DNA of 64,000 nt. Source: JAIQFL01 sp035295745 (GTDB taxonomy: Bacteria; Acidobacteriota; Terriglobia; Bryobacterales; Bryobacteraceae). The position numbers were made by a program, and so were the translations under genes. Positions 34,741 through 43,641 of this stretch are shown in pieces (positions within the stretch are counted from its first letter, which is position 1; each line of letters begins with the position of its first letter). The DNA is taken from the NCBI GenBank assembly GCA_035295745.1, contig DATGIL010000071.1, positions 62,001-126,000 on the forward strand, given 5' to 3'. The notes beneath the pieces are model-generated. The model was not told the DNA's origin, did not search any database, and saw only the letters and a list, made by a program, of their open reading frames with translations.

Positions 34741-35598
34741 ATGTCTGCCACCCAGGATCAAATCGCACACGTAAGCGACACGGCGCTAATGGTCGCGGCC
34801 TGCAGGGCGATGGAAACCGCCATTCCAGAGGGGATTATCCATGATCCGTTCGCCGAACAACTCGCCGGCGAGCGCGGCATGGCCATCGCGCGGGCCTTTC
34901 CCGATCTCGATACGATGCGTTTCGGTATCGGTGTGCGCAGCCGCTTCGTCGACGAACTGGTGATGTATGCGATCGCCGAGTTAAGACTTAAAACCGTGCT
35001 CATCATCGGATGCGGGCTCGACTCGCGTCCCTGGCGGCTCGACCTTCCTGCCGACTTGCGCTGGATTGAGGTCGATTTCCCCGCGATGCTGGAGTACAAA
35101 GCCGCCGTTCTGGAATCCGCGACTCCCAAGTGCCGCCTGGAACGGATGTCCGCCGACCTGACGGATTCCGCACAACGACTACAGGTTTTCGCGGCAGTCG
35201 GCGATTCCCCTTCCCTAATGATCACCGAGGGCTTGCTGATGTACCTGCCCGCCAAGACCGTCGAGGCGATCGCCACGGAGTCTCACAGCACGAGCGGCAT
35301 TCGTCACTGGATGCTCGACGTGACATCTCCCGAATTGGATGTGCGCATGGGGATCAACTCGCGCCAGGCGATTCAGAACGTACGTGCCGAAGGGCATCTG
35401 AACGGTGTGGAGATCATGGAAGTGCAGCGCCGCGCCGGCTGGACCCCCGTCCGGCACCGCAGCTATATCAGAAATTCGATGGAGGTCGCCGCCGCGCGCA
35501 TTCAGGCCATGATCGCTTCGGGCGGCACTTTGCCGAATCGTGAGATGGCGCCCCCGCCTCCCGACGATCCGAGTGGAGTCTACCTGATGGGCCGCTAG
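34741..35598 (+). CDS. SAM-dependent methyltransferase, leucine carboxyl methyltransferase (PPM1/LCM) type
   Basis: 285 residues. The PPM1/LCM-type motifs are VLIIGCGLDSRPWRLDLPA (SAM-binding loop), WIEVDFPAMLEYKAAVL and MITEGLLMYLPAKTVEAIA. Bacterial members of this group methylate small molecules, often polyketide-type substrates; the substrate here is unknown. It sits between the SGNH hydrolase and tsaD with 1 base to the tsaD start, so it is likely in one transcript with tsaD. Confidence 0.87.
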   Translation: MSATQDQIAHVSDTALMVAACRAMETAIPEGIIHDPFAEQLAGERGMAIARAFPDLDTMRFGIGVRSRFVDELVMYAIAELRLKTVLIIGCGLDSRPWRLDLPADLRWIEVDFPAMLEYKAAVLESATPKCRLERMSADLTDSAQRLQVFAAVGDSPSLMITEGLLMYLPAKTVEAIATESHSTSGIRHWMLDVTSPELDVRMGINSRQAIQNVRAEGHLNGVEIMEVQRRAGWTPVRHRSYIRNSMEVAAARIQAMIASGGTLPNREMAPPPPDDPSGVYLMGR

Positions 35599-35599
35599 C

Positions 35600-36682
35600 A
35601 TGCGCATTCTCGGCATCGAATCCTCTTGCGACGAGACCGCGGCTGCAGTTGTGGAAAACGGCGAGTCCGTGCTTTCGTCCGTAGTGGCGTCGCAGATGAG
35701 CACCCACGGCAAGTATGGCGGTGTAGTTCCGGAACTCGCTTCGCGCGAGCATCTGCGCGCCATCGTGCCCGCGGTGCGCGAGGCTCTCGCACGCGCCGAC
35801 ACGAAACTCGAAGACGTCGATGCCATCGCCGCCACGGTTGGTCCCGGCCTTGTGGGCTCGCTGCTGGTGGGGCTTACCTACGCGAAGTCGCTATGCTTCG
35901 CGCGCGGGCTGCCTCTGATTGCGGTAAATCATATCGAAGGCCATATCCACGCCGTCATCATGGAATGCAAACGCGCCGGCACGCCTGTTGAGTTTCCCGC
36001 CTTGGCGCTGGTGGTCTCGGGGGGACACACGCATCTCTTCGAGGTAGCCGAGGGCTTTGCTTACCGGCTACTCGGCAAGACGCGCGACGATGCAGCGGGC
36101 GAGGCGTTCGACAAGGTTGGCAAACTACTCGGTTACGGGTATCCGGGCGGCCCCGTGATCGATCGGCTGGCGCCCTACGGGGATCCGCTCGCAGTCCGAT
36201 TCACGTTCGCCAAGATGAAGGGCAACGCGCTCGATTTCAGCTTTAGCGGATTGAAGACGGCGGTGCTGCGCTGGGTGGAGTCTCACGACATGCAGGCCGA
36301 AATCGAAGCCCGGCGGGCACTGCGGGTCGAGAATCCGTCGCCCACGGCGGAGGAATGGCTCACGGTCACGCCTCCTCGGACCCGGGATCTGCTGGCCTCT
36401 TTCCAACATGCGGTGATCGTCGAACTGCTGACTCGCGCCCGGGAATCGGCCGAAAAGATCGATGCCCGCACGATGATTGTTTCCGGCGGAGTGGCCTGCA
36501 ATTCGGGACTGCGCGCAGCAGCCGCCGCCGCAAGAATCAGTTGTCCGGTCTACTTTCCCACGCCTGGATTGTCTACTGACAATGCCGCAATGATCGCGGC
36601 CGCAGCTTTTCCAAAGCTGGAACGGCGGGAATTTGCGTCACTCGAAATCGCGGCGCAAGCCAATCTTACGCTGACCGGGTAG
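35600..36682 (+). CDS. tsaD: tRNA N6-adenosine threonylcarbamoyltransferase
   Basis: 360 residues. The protein begins MRILGIESSCDETAAAVVE; the iron-binding motif NHIEGHIHA carries H111 and H115, and the ASKHA-fold blocks VSGGHTHLFEV, DDAAGEAFDKVGKLLGYGYP and FSGLKTAVLRW follow. C-terminal ATP-site segment STDNAAMIA is kept. TsaD transfers the threonylcarbamoyl group to A37 of ANN-decoding tRNAs with TsaB and TsaE (not in this window). Length is slightly above the usual 335-345 because of an insertion near 230-265. Confidence 0.97.
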   Translation: MRILGIESSCDETAAAVVENGESVLSSVVASQMSTHGKYGGVVPELASREHLRAIVPAVREALARADTKLEDVDAIAATVGPGLVGSLLVGLTYAKSLCFARGLPLIAVNHIEGHIHAVIMECKRAGTPVEFPALALVVSGGHTHLFEVAEGFAYRLLGKTRDDAAGEAFDKVGKLLGYGYPGGPVIDRLAPYGDPLAVRFTFAKMKGNALDFSFSGLKTAVLRWVESHDMQAEIEARRALRVENPSPTAEEWLTVTPPRTRDLLASFQHAVIVELLTRARESAEKIDARTMIVSGGVACNSGLRAAAAAARISCPVYFPTPGLSTDNAAMIAAAAFPKLERREFASLEIAAQANLTLTG

Positions 36683-36788
36683 CGCTTGACGATCGGCGCC
36701 GGAGGAGTCGCACAAGACGGGCCGCGGCTCGTAAGGGGCCGCGCGTAAAACAAGCGTCTCCCGTTCGTTCAACGCCGCTACTTCCGGA

Positions 36789-37067
36789 TTACGGCTGTGC
36801 AACCGGCGCTGGCGTAGGCTTTTTGGCAGGAACTGCGGCGCTGTCCTTTACAGCCGGCTTGGCGGCCTCGGTGGCGGTCTCCATCGCGCGATGGATCACG
36901 TACATCACGTACATACCAAACACCACAGCGGTTAAAAGCGACGTCAAGAACAGGAAAAGACCGTCGACGGTCAGAGCCTGACCCGTGAGGATGAGCCAAA
37001 TGGCCGCACCCAACCCAGCCAAAATCATCAGAATACTGAAGATGAATAACAATCCGCGATCCGACAT
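36789..37067 (-). CDS. Small membrane protein of unknown function
   Basis: 92 residues. Two membrane helices (LLFIFSILMILAGLGAAIWL and LFLFLTSLLTAVVFGMYVMY) and a C-terminal Ala/Lys/Pro-rich tail (AAKPAVKDSAAVPAKK). No family recognised. Such two-helix proteins with a charged disordered tail often accompany respiratory or secretion complexes but nothing adjacent supports that. It is convergent with tsaD. Confidence 0.6.
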   Translation of the reverse strand: MSDRGLLFIFSILMILAGLGAAIWLILTGQALTVDGLFLFLTSLLTAVVFGMYVMYVIHRAMETATEAAKPAVKDSAAVPAKKPTPAPVAQP

Positions 37068-37411
37068 GCTGTCGTTTCAGCTCCCTCTGGCGGAGTTAAC
37101 AACCCCGCAAAACATTGTATAGCAACGGGGCATGTTCGTGGGAATTTGGCGTTGGCGGCCGCAAACACTCCTGCCGTCTCGGCACCTCCTGCCCTGAACT
37201 TTTCGTGACCACCAAGCGCCTCGGCGCGCGGATGCGGCACGGGCAGAGGAAGCGGATGTGAATCGGATCGCGGAGAGGTGGAAAGGGGTCTGAGGCCGCA
37301 AGGACCATGCTGAAGCGCATGATGGATGTTCTGGCAGGTTGCGAAGAAAGGCACGGGCAGGCTGAATGCCTGCCCCACCTCCAAATCTGTGGGCGCGACG
37401 TGAGGCGCTGC
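37068..37411. other. Intergenic region with a hairpin repeat
   Basis: No gene is supported here. It contains a perfect inverted repeat GGGCAGGC-TGAAT-GCCTGCCC (37355-37375), 8-bp stem and 5-base loop, placed 37 bases beyond the stop of the export ATPase gene on the minus strand. No T-run follows, so it resembles a REP-like element more than an intrinsic terminator. Confidence 0.55.
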
Positions 37412-38089
37412 TTACGCCACCAATTCGCCCTTCTCCAGATGCTGCACCCGGCTCGCGAACTGCGCGGCGTGCGGATCGTGCGTCACCATCACGATTGTCT
37501 TTCCGAAATCCTTATTCAGCTTCGACAGAATCGTCAAGACTTCTTGCGCCGAGGCCGCGTCCAGATTGCCGGTCGGCTCGTCTGCCAGAATCAACGCCGG
37601 GTCGGTAACAATCGCACGCGCCATTGCCACGCGCTGCTCCTGTCCACCCGAAAGCTGTCGGGGAAAATGATGCAGCCGATCGCCCAGTCCCACTAGCTTC
37701 AGGGCGGTGGTCGCGTGCTCCATGCGCTCCGCCTTCTTCAGATTGGTGAGCTTCAGCGGCAGTTCCACGTTCTCCAACGCCGTCAGCACCGGCAGCAGAT
37801 TGAACTGCTGGAAGATGAATCCGACATTCTCGTTGCGCCAATGCGCAATCTGCCGATCGCTCAACTCCTGCAGATTGTGGCCGAGCACCTGGATCTCGCC
37901 CTTCGTGGCGCGGTCCATGGCGGCCGCCAGATGCAGCAGCGTCGACTTGCCCGACCCCGAAGGACCCATCAGCGCTACGAATTCGCCCTTGTGAATCTCC
38001 AGGCTCACATTCTTCAATGCGATCACGTGGAATTCGTCGCGCACGTACTCCTTCGTGAGGTTCCGCGTTTCAATCACGACTTCGCTCAT
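37412..38089 (-). CDS. ABC exporter ATP-binding protein, MacB/LolD type
   Basis: 225 residues. Walker A MGPSGSGKST, Q-loop FIFQQFNLLPVLTALENVEL, signature LSGGQEQRVAMARAI and Walker B LILADEPTGNLD are typical of the MacB/LolD/FtsE branch. With the two FtsX-like permeases and the periplasmic adaptor upstream it forms a tripartite-type export or lipoprotein/antibiotic pump. It is the last gene of a four-gene run on the minus strand; the gap to the adaptor gene is 6 bases. Confidence 0.94.
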   Translation of the reverse strand: MSEVVIETRNLTKEYVRDEFHVIALKNVSLEIHKGEFVALMGPSGSGKSTLLHLAAAMDRATKGEIQVLGHNLQELSDRQIAHWRNENVGFIFQQFNLLPVLTALENVELPLKLTNLKKAERMEHATTALKLVGLGDRLHHFPRQLSGGQEQRVAMARAIVTDPALILADEPTGNLDAASAQEVLTILSKLNKDFGKTIVMVTHDPHAAQFASRVQHLEKGELVA

Positions 38090-38095
38090 ATCGTT

Positions 38096-39436
38096 TCAGA
38101 CTCTCTGCCGAACCCTGTCTCCATCCTTCAATGCCGCCGGCGGATTCACAATCAAATCCTCCCCGCCGATCAGCCCGCTCTCAATCCGGATGCTCGAACC
38201 GCTGACCGCCCCGGTTTTCACGGTGCGCCGTACCGCTTTCCCGTCGAGCACGACAAACACCGAGCCGTCTCGCACCGCGCCTGAAGGCACCATCACCACC
38301 GGCGGCGCCACCGAGGTCATCTCTTGCTTTCCTGGCTTTTCGTCCGCCAGAAACGCCACGCTGGCATTCATCTCCGGACGAAGATGTTCATCGGGCTTCT
38401 CGATCTTCACCTTGATCTGCACGGTTGCCTTCTGCCGGTTGGCTTCCGGCGAAAGCTCTTTGATGAATCCGTCGTACTGGATGTCCTGAAACGCATCGGT
38501 CTTCACGATGCCCCTTTGTCCCAGGTGCAGTTTGGCGAAATCCGCCTGGCTGATATCGATCTCCACTTCGAGATCGTTCAGGTCGGCCAAAGAAACTACG
38601 TAGCCTTTCGCCCCGCGGTCGCCGACGAAACTGGTGGTGACGAACTCGCCCTTCTCCACCGCGCGTTCCAGAATCGTCCCCGTCACCGGCGCGCGGATAA
38701 TCGTATTGGCGAGGTTGGTTTGGGCGTACGCCACCATCCCTTTCGCCTGCTGCACCTGCCCGCGCAAAGCATCGATCTCTTCCTGGCGCGGGCCCAACTT
38801 CACCAGCTCATAAGCCTTCCGCAGCGAATTCACCTTGTGCACCGCTGAATCGTAACGCGCCTGGGCATCGTCGAGCGACTGCTTTGATGCTACGCCATCC
38901 GCGATCAAGCTCTGAGTCCGCGCCAGCGTGACCTTCGCGTTGTCGAGATCCGCCTGCGCCGACTCCAGATTCGCCTGCGCCTGCTGAATCTCCTCGGGAC
39001 GCGAGCCATGCATCGCTTCATCCAGCCGCGCCTGCAGCGTGACCAGCTGTCCCTTGGCTTGTTCCAGTTGCGCCTGATACTCGTCGTCTTCCAAACGCAC
39101 CACAACCTGTCCCTCGCGAACATGGTCGCCCTTGTCGACGCCGATCCAGTTCACCTTGCCCACCACTTTTGCCGCCACCTCGATCTTGTGCGCGGCCACG
39201 ATGTAACCGGTGGCATTCAAGATCACTCCTTGCGGCGCGCTCGCGGCGCTCATCGACCTTACCCGTTGAACTTCCACGTCCATTGCGGCGTTCAGCTTCT
39301 CCGATGTGAACCGCCACGCCCCGGCCAGGAGGAACAGCACCACGCCGGTGATGATCCAGCGAGTGGCCCATTTCGAAGGCTCCCCGGACCGCCTTTTAGT
39401 CCGGTCGATCTGCAAATTTTTAAGTTCTGAGTCCAT
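38096..39436 (-). CDS. Periplasmic adaptor (MacA/HlyD-type membrane fusion protein)
   Basis: 446 residues. Membrane helix near 28-46 (WIITGVVLFLLAGAWRF), then a lipoyl-like half (GVILNATGYIVAAHKIEVAAK and GDHVREGQVVVRLED), a long coiled coil (about 120-240, many Gln/Ala/Glu), and a beta-barrel domain (IIRAPVTGTILERAVEKGEF). It would connect the inner membrane pump to the outer membrane. The coiled coil is of ordinary MacA length. It lies between the FtsX-type permease and the ATPase gene. Confidence 0.92.
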   Translation of the reverse strand: MDSELKNLQIDRTKRRSGEPSKWATRWIITGVVLFLLAGAWRFTSEKLNAAMDVEVQRVRSMSAASAPQGVILNATGYIVAAHKIEVAAKVVGKVNWIGVDKGDHVREGQVVVRLEDDEYQAQLEQAKGQLVTLQARLDEAMHGSRPEEIQQAQANLESAQADLDNAKVTLARTQSLIADGVASKQSLDDAQARYDSAVHKVNSLRKAYELVKLGPRQEEIDALRGQVQQAKGMVAYAQTNLANTIIRAPVTGTILERAVEKGEFVTTSFVGDRGAKGYVVSLADLNDLEVEIDISQADFAKLHLGQRGIVKTDAFQDIQYDGFIKELSPEANRQKATVQIKVKIEKPDEHLRPEMNASVAFLADEKPGKQEMTSVAPPVVMVPSGAVRDGSVFVVLDGKAVRRTVKTGAVSGSSIRIESGLIGGEDLIVNPPAALKDGDRVRQRV

Positions 39437-39484
39437 AACGATACCGCTCCCACCCCTCGAAGCGAGGGTCCCCAGCGGGTAAAT

Positions 39485-40648
39485 CTACACCTCACGCAAC
39501 GCGGTGAGAATCTCCTTCCTGGCCGCCATCAGGGCGGGCGCAAGCCCTCCCAGAGCGCCCAGAACAACAGCGAACGTCATGCCCACGGTCATGATCTGCG
39601 GTGTGATGTGGAAACTGAACGTGGTTTCCGAAAAGTTCGCTGTGCCAATGCCAGTCGTGCTGCCGTTCAACATCAATACCAGGAGGCACCCCACTGCGCC
39701 ACCCAATGCGGAAAGCACCACCGACTCCACAAAAAAGCTCAGCAAAATACTTCCCTTCGAGAAGCCTAGCACTCGCAGCGTACCGATCTCGCGCGCGCGG
39801 CGTGCCACCGCCGCATACATCGTATTCATCGCGGCGAAACTGCTTCCCACCGCCATGATGATCGCGATAAAGATCCCGGTGAATTCGATGGGAGCCGCCG
39901 AAGCGGTCTGCGCCTCGTAATACTTCTGTTCCGACTGCGCGTTCATATCCAGCCGCTGATCGTTGCTGATGTCGTTGACAAGCGCATTCGCAGTCACGGC
40001 GTCGGTGGCCTGCACCAGGGCGGAGCTGAGCACCTCCTGGCGCTGCAGATCGGCGCTAATCTGGTTCAGGTCGCCCCAGATCTCGCTTCCCTGCTCGCCG
40101 GGACCGGCATCCATCACGCCGACTACATCCCAATCGCCGCGACCGAAATGAATCTTTTTGCCGGGTGCGGCTTCCGCATATTTCGCAGCGATGGATTTGC
40201 CCACCACCACCTCGCGCTTGCCCTGATCGAACCACCGTCCCGAGGTGATGCGGACCGCGTGCCGCATTTCGATTCCAGCCGGAGGAAGGCCCCGCACGGT
40301 CACGTTGACGCCCTCCTGCCCCTCCGAAGATCCGAGATTGATCACTGTGACCACTTCTAAGGACGCGAGTGGCTTGCCATCCTTACCGAGTGCAATCCCC
40401 GGTTTGAATTTCAAGACGTCGAACTTGTCGCGGTCGAAGTTGCTCACGATCTCCGACTCCGATCCTTTGCGTAGAACCAGGATGTGCAGCGGGTCACCAG
40501 TGGTCGCGAGCGTAGTCGCGAGTCCGTTTACCAGCGCCAGGATCGCCAACAGCACGGCCACGGTTAGCGCAATGCCCAGCGCCGTCATGATCGTGGTGGT
40601 CTTGCGAACCACCAGATTTCGCAAATTGTAAGCCAGCGGAATTGCCAT
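39485..40648 (-). CDS. ABC exporter permease, FtsX/MacB type (second of a pair)
   Basis: 387 residues. One N-terminal membrane helix (IMTALGIALTVAVLLAILAL), a large MacB-type periplasmic domain, and three C-terminal helices (FTGIFIAIIMAVGSSFAAMN, GCLLVLMLN, VGMTFAVVLGALGGLAPALM). The FtsX motif AREIGTLRVLGFSKGSIL precedes helix 3. It partners with the similar permease 5 bases upstream; together they would make an asymmetric pair. Confidence 0.93.
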   Translation of the reverse strand: MAIPLAYNLRNLVVRKTTTIMTALGIALTVAVLLAILALVNGLATTLATTGDPLHILVLRKGSESEIVSNFDRDKFDVLKFKPGIALGKDGKPLASLEVVTVINLGSSEGQEGVNVTVRGLPPAGIEMRHAVRITSGRWFDQGKREVVVGKSIAAKYAEAAPGKKIHFGRGDWDVVGVMDAGPGEQGSEIWGDLNQISADLQRQEVLSSALVQATDAVTANALVNDISNDQRLDMNAQSEQKYYEAQTASAAPIEFTGIFIAIIMAVGSSFAAMNTMYAAVARRAREIGTLRVLGFSKGSILLSFFVESVVLSALGGAVGCLLVLMLNGSTTGIGTANFSETTFSFHITPQIMTVGMTFAVVLGALGGLAPALMAARKEILTALREV

Positions 40649-40653
40649 GACCG

Positions 40654-41805
40654 TTAGTCCGTGCTCCGCAGTGCTGTGATGATCGAAGTTCGCGACGCTC
40701 CCATTGCCGGCACCAGCGAACTCAGGAAGCCGATTCCCACCGCCGTGAGCAGACAGGCGGTCGCGACTACCGGCTGGAAGGGAGGAATCGCGGGCAGGAA
40801 GAGGCCAGCCGGACTCTTGCCCACGCCGATGGTCAGAAACGCGGACAGCAAAAAGCCAATCGCTCCACCCAGCAGCGAAATCGCGCAGGCCTCGCCCAGA
40901 ATCATTCCCATGATCGTGCCTGGTGTGAAACCCAGCGTCTTCAACACGCCGACTTCGCGTACGCGCTCCCGCACCGACATGGCCATCGTATTCGCGGAAA
41001 CCAGGAGGATGGTGAACATCACCGCTGCCGAGATCGCAACCAGGAAAACCTTGACATTGCCCAGCATAGCCACAAACCCCAGCACATACGCCTGCTCGGA
41101 CTCGGTCTTGGTCTCCGTCGTGGAGTTGCGGAACATGCTGTCGATCTCCTGGGCAATTCGCGTTGCCGATGACGGATCGTCAATCACCGTAACGAAGGTT
41201 CCAGCCGCGCCGCGCCGCCGTTCCGGCAAGCTCTGTTCCATATAATCCCGGCTGAAATACAGCACTTCGCTGTTCCGCGGGCTGTCAAAGATGCCCGCGA
41301 TCAGGAACTCATAATCGCCGGGATAGATGTCGCCCACCAGATGAATTTTTTGGCCCACCTGCAGGTTATATTTCACCGCCAGGTCTCGCCCGATCACGCA
41401 GGCCGTCCGGTCGCGGATGAACGCCTTCTTCTGGTCCTCGGGAATCCGCAACTCCTTATAGACATCGAACAGTTTGTCCGAGTCGACAATGAAGCGCGCG
41501 AAGAAATGCTGCGCGTCGATATAGGTGCCGCCGAACCAGCTCGAAATCATCACCTGCCGGACCCCAGCCACCTGCTTGATCCGCATCTCGTAGGATTCCG
41601 GCAGGATCTGGGTAAGCGAAACGCGGTTTCGGGTCACCAGGCGAAGCGCCTGTTCCGGGGTCGCGTCGCTCAAATACAACGCGTGGAACATCGCGATCAT
41701 CACGCCCAAAAGGCACATCGACACCGTGATGCTGGCGACGGTCAGAATGGTGCGGCGGAGGTTCCGCCTCGAATTCCTCAGAATGAGCGGAAGATATCGA
41801 AACAT
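40654..41805 (-). CDS. ABC exporter permease, FtsX/MacB type (first of a pair)
   Basis: 383 residues from ATG 41805, preceded by GGAAAG at 4 bases; an ATG at 41826 is in frame but lacks that site. N-terminal helix (ILTVASITVSMCLLGVMIAM), periplasmic MacB-type domain, then VREVGVLKTLGFTPGTIMGM and three C-terminal helices. First gene of the four-gene minus-strand export operon with the second permease, adaptor and ATPase. The divergent side has no clear gene. Confidence 0.92.
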   Translation of the reverse strand: MFRYLPLILRNSRRNLRRTILTVASITVSMCLLGVMIAMFHALYLSDATPEQALRLVTRNRVSLTQILPESYEMRIKQVAGVRQVMISSWFGGTYIDAQHFFARFIVDSDKLFDVYKELRIPEDQKKAFIRDRTACVIGRDLAVKYNLQVGQKIHLVGDIYPGDYEFLIAGIFDSPRNSEVLYFSRDYMEQSLPERRRGAAGTFVTVIDDPSSATRIAQEIDSMFRNSTTETKTESEQAYVLGFVAMLGNVKVFLVAISAAVMFTILLVSANTMAMSVRERVREVGVLKTLGFTPGTIMGMILGEACAISLLGGAIGFLLSAFLTIGVGKSPAGLFLPAIPPFQPVVATACLLTAVGIGFLSSLVPAMGASRTSIITALRSTD

Positions 41806-42208
41806 TGTACTTTCCAGTTTACGCATGTTAGCGAGGGAAGGTTCAAGGCCGCCTCCGTCGATGGCGGATTTCTCCCGGTGAACGCCACGCCGTTACCGGC
41901 GAAAGCGGAGCGAACAAAACCGCTCCGCGGTAAGGGTTCGGAGTGGCGGGTTGCGCTTCCGGGGGTGCGTCGAGGCGGCTTGAAGAGGATGCCTCTGTTA
42001 CGGCGCTGGCTTGCGCGTCAAGCGGCCGCGCTGAAGATTCGCCGAATCGGAAGTCCCAGCGGATACGGCGGCCGCCCTACTACTGGGGCGACCGACGAAC
42101 ACGTGATCAAGTGGCTGAAGCAGCAGGCGCGAACCCGCGTAAAGGGCGGCGCCCGGGGGCGCGAAGATTGGCAAAAGGAATGCCCAAGACCACTGGCTTA
42201 CACCGCGG
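41806..42208. other. Intergenic stretch upstream of the export operon, no gene supported
   Basis: About 400 bases between the export operon and the orphan sensor gene. Open frames exist on both strands (for example 41943-42212 plus) but are Arg/Ala/Gly-rich, lack ribosome sites and match nothing I know. It must contain the promoter for the export operon; I could not single out convincing -35/-10 boxes. Confidence 0.5.
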
Positions 42209-42829
42209 CTAGCCAGACAGCGGAGCGTAAGCAATCAGCGCCAGCACCCATCCCAGCAGCAGTGCGCTCACGATCGCAGCCAGCAGCATGCAGGCGAATG
42301 GGAACAACACTTGGCGGCCTCCGGCCAGGGGCACCGCCAGCGCCACATAATAGGGTGATCGCCCCCGTTCATCGAACACGACACCGGCACGCACCCGGTA
42401 TCGCTGCCCTTGCGCGCTCCAGCGGATCGTCCAGAGAGCCCGACTGGCATTCTCCGAGCGCACCATACGTCCGATCCGTTGGCGCACTTCGGAGTTCGAC
42501 TCCATGCCCGCTTCCCGATACATGGGAGAAGCGCGCAGCACACTTCCGTTCTGATCGGCGATGAAACAGCGTGCTTGCAGATCGCGCACCAGACTCGCCT
42601 CATCGGGATCGTCTGAGTCGTAGTACCACTCATCGCGCGCGGCGTGATTGGCATCAGAACTGATCCGCAGATATCCCTTCATCGCCGACCACTTCTGGCT
42701 CAGGCTGGCTTCCGCCTCGCGATCGAGCGCCAGCCGGGCCCAGTGGTAAGTCAATCCCGCCGCGGTGAAGAGTGCAAATACCAGGAGCAGCGCGCACGCT
42801 TTGAGCGTCTGCCGAAGCTTCTGAGTCAT
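42209..42829 (-). CDS. Membrane-anchored periplasmic sensor-like protein lacking an output domain
   Basis: 206 residues. Helix 1 (about 9-28, LKACALLLVFALFTAAGLTY), a periplasmic domain of about 140 residues, then helix 2 (about 176-202, VLFPFACMLLAAIVSALLLG). This is the layout of the input half of a sensor histidine kinase, but the protein stops 7 residues after helix 2 with no HAMP, kinase or cyclase part. The DNA beyond the stop does not read as a kinase in any frame. Either it is a true stand-alone sensor or a truncated kinase gene. Confidence 0.65.
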   Translation of the reverse strand: MTQKLRQTLKACALLLVFALFTAAGLTYHWARLALDREAEASLSQKWSAMKGYLRISSDANHAARDEWYYDSDDPDEASLVRDLQARCFIADQNGSVLRASPMYREAGMESNSEVRQRIGRMVRSENASRALWTIRWSAQGQRYRVRAGVVFDERGRSPYYVALAVPLAGGRQVLFPFACMLLAAIVSALLLGWVLALIAYAPLSG

Positions 42830-42930
42830 CCCGCCCTCCTCAGAGACGCTTCAGTCTAGTCACCGCAAAATGAAGGAACGCCGAATCTGCGATTGAAGTC
42901 TCTTAACTTAGCTTCCGCTGCGCCGGCGAT

Positions 42931-43641
42931 TCACGCTAACAGATCGCACCACCGCCCAAACACGCTCGCCGCCAAAGTTGCCAATTGCCCCGCGTTGCGG
43001 CCCGCATCGATTGGACCTTCCAACTCGCGCACATCCCCGCAGTTCTCGTCTTGCGTACACCAGTCGGCAATCATCTCCGGCGTCACCTCGAGATGAAACT
43101 GCATCCCGTAGACATTTCGCCCAATCCGATACGCCTGGTTCGCGCACGCCTCCGAAGAGGCCAGCCGCGTCGCGCCCGCTGGCAGATCGAGCGTCTCGCC
43201 ATGCCAGTGAAATACCGTCTCTCGCGCATTCATGGCAGAGAAGACCGGATCCTCGCGCCCAGCCTCCGTGAGATGGATGTCGAACCACCCGATCTCCTTC
43301 ACCGGGTTGCGATATACACGGCTTCCCATTGCCTTCGCAATCAACTGCGATCCCAGGCAGATTCCCAGGACCGGCTGTCCGCGCTCGATCGCGGCAAGAA
43401 GAATCTCCGTCTCGCGCTGTAGATACGGCAGTGGATCGTTGACAGACATCGGCCCGCCCATCAGGATCACGCCGGCTGCATTCGCGACGCAGGGAATTTC
43501 CGCTTGAGGGATGTAGAGGTCTGCGTACTCGAGCGCCAGCCCACGCTGCTCCAACGCGCTTGCAATCAGGCCGACTCCTTCGAACGGTACGTGCCGGAAA
43601 GCCACCACCCGGCGGTGCGAACCGGGCCGCTCCGCACTCAT
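42931..43641 (-). CDS. Class I glutamine amidotransferase, GMP synthase-like
   Basis: 236 residues. Catalytic nucleophile C95 in LGICLGSQLIA, partner H183 and E185 in MQFHLEVTPE; MGGPMSVNDPLPYL is the expected early block. The domain is stand-alone: no synthase part is fused, as in the YfeJ/PuuD-like group. These proteins hydrolyse glutamine or gamma-glutamyl compounds. The start overlaps the amidase stop by 4 bases (ATGA at 43638-43641). Confidence 0.92.
   Translation of the reverse strand: MSAERPGSHRRVVAFRHVPFEGVGLIASALEQRGLALEYADLYIPQAEIPCVANAAGVILMGGPMSVNDPLPYLQRETEILLAAIERGQPVLGICLGSQLIAKAMGSRVYRNPVKEIGWFDIHLTEAGREDPVFSAMNARETVFHWHGETLDLPAGATRLASSEACANQAYRIGRNVYGMQFHLEVTPEMIADWCTQDENCGDVRELEGPIDAGRNAGQLATLAASVFGRWCDLLA

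Noticed and set aside
37028..37384. 118-codon minus-strand open frame
   Set aside because: It runs through the REP-like hairpin and overlaps the small membrane protein gene antisense in part of its length; composition is not protein-like.
41341..42564. 407-codon plus-strand open frame
   Set aside because: It crosses the export permease and the orphan sensor genes antisense, with an Arg/Pro-rich translation and no motif.
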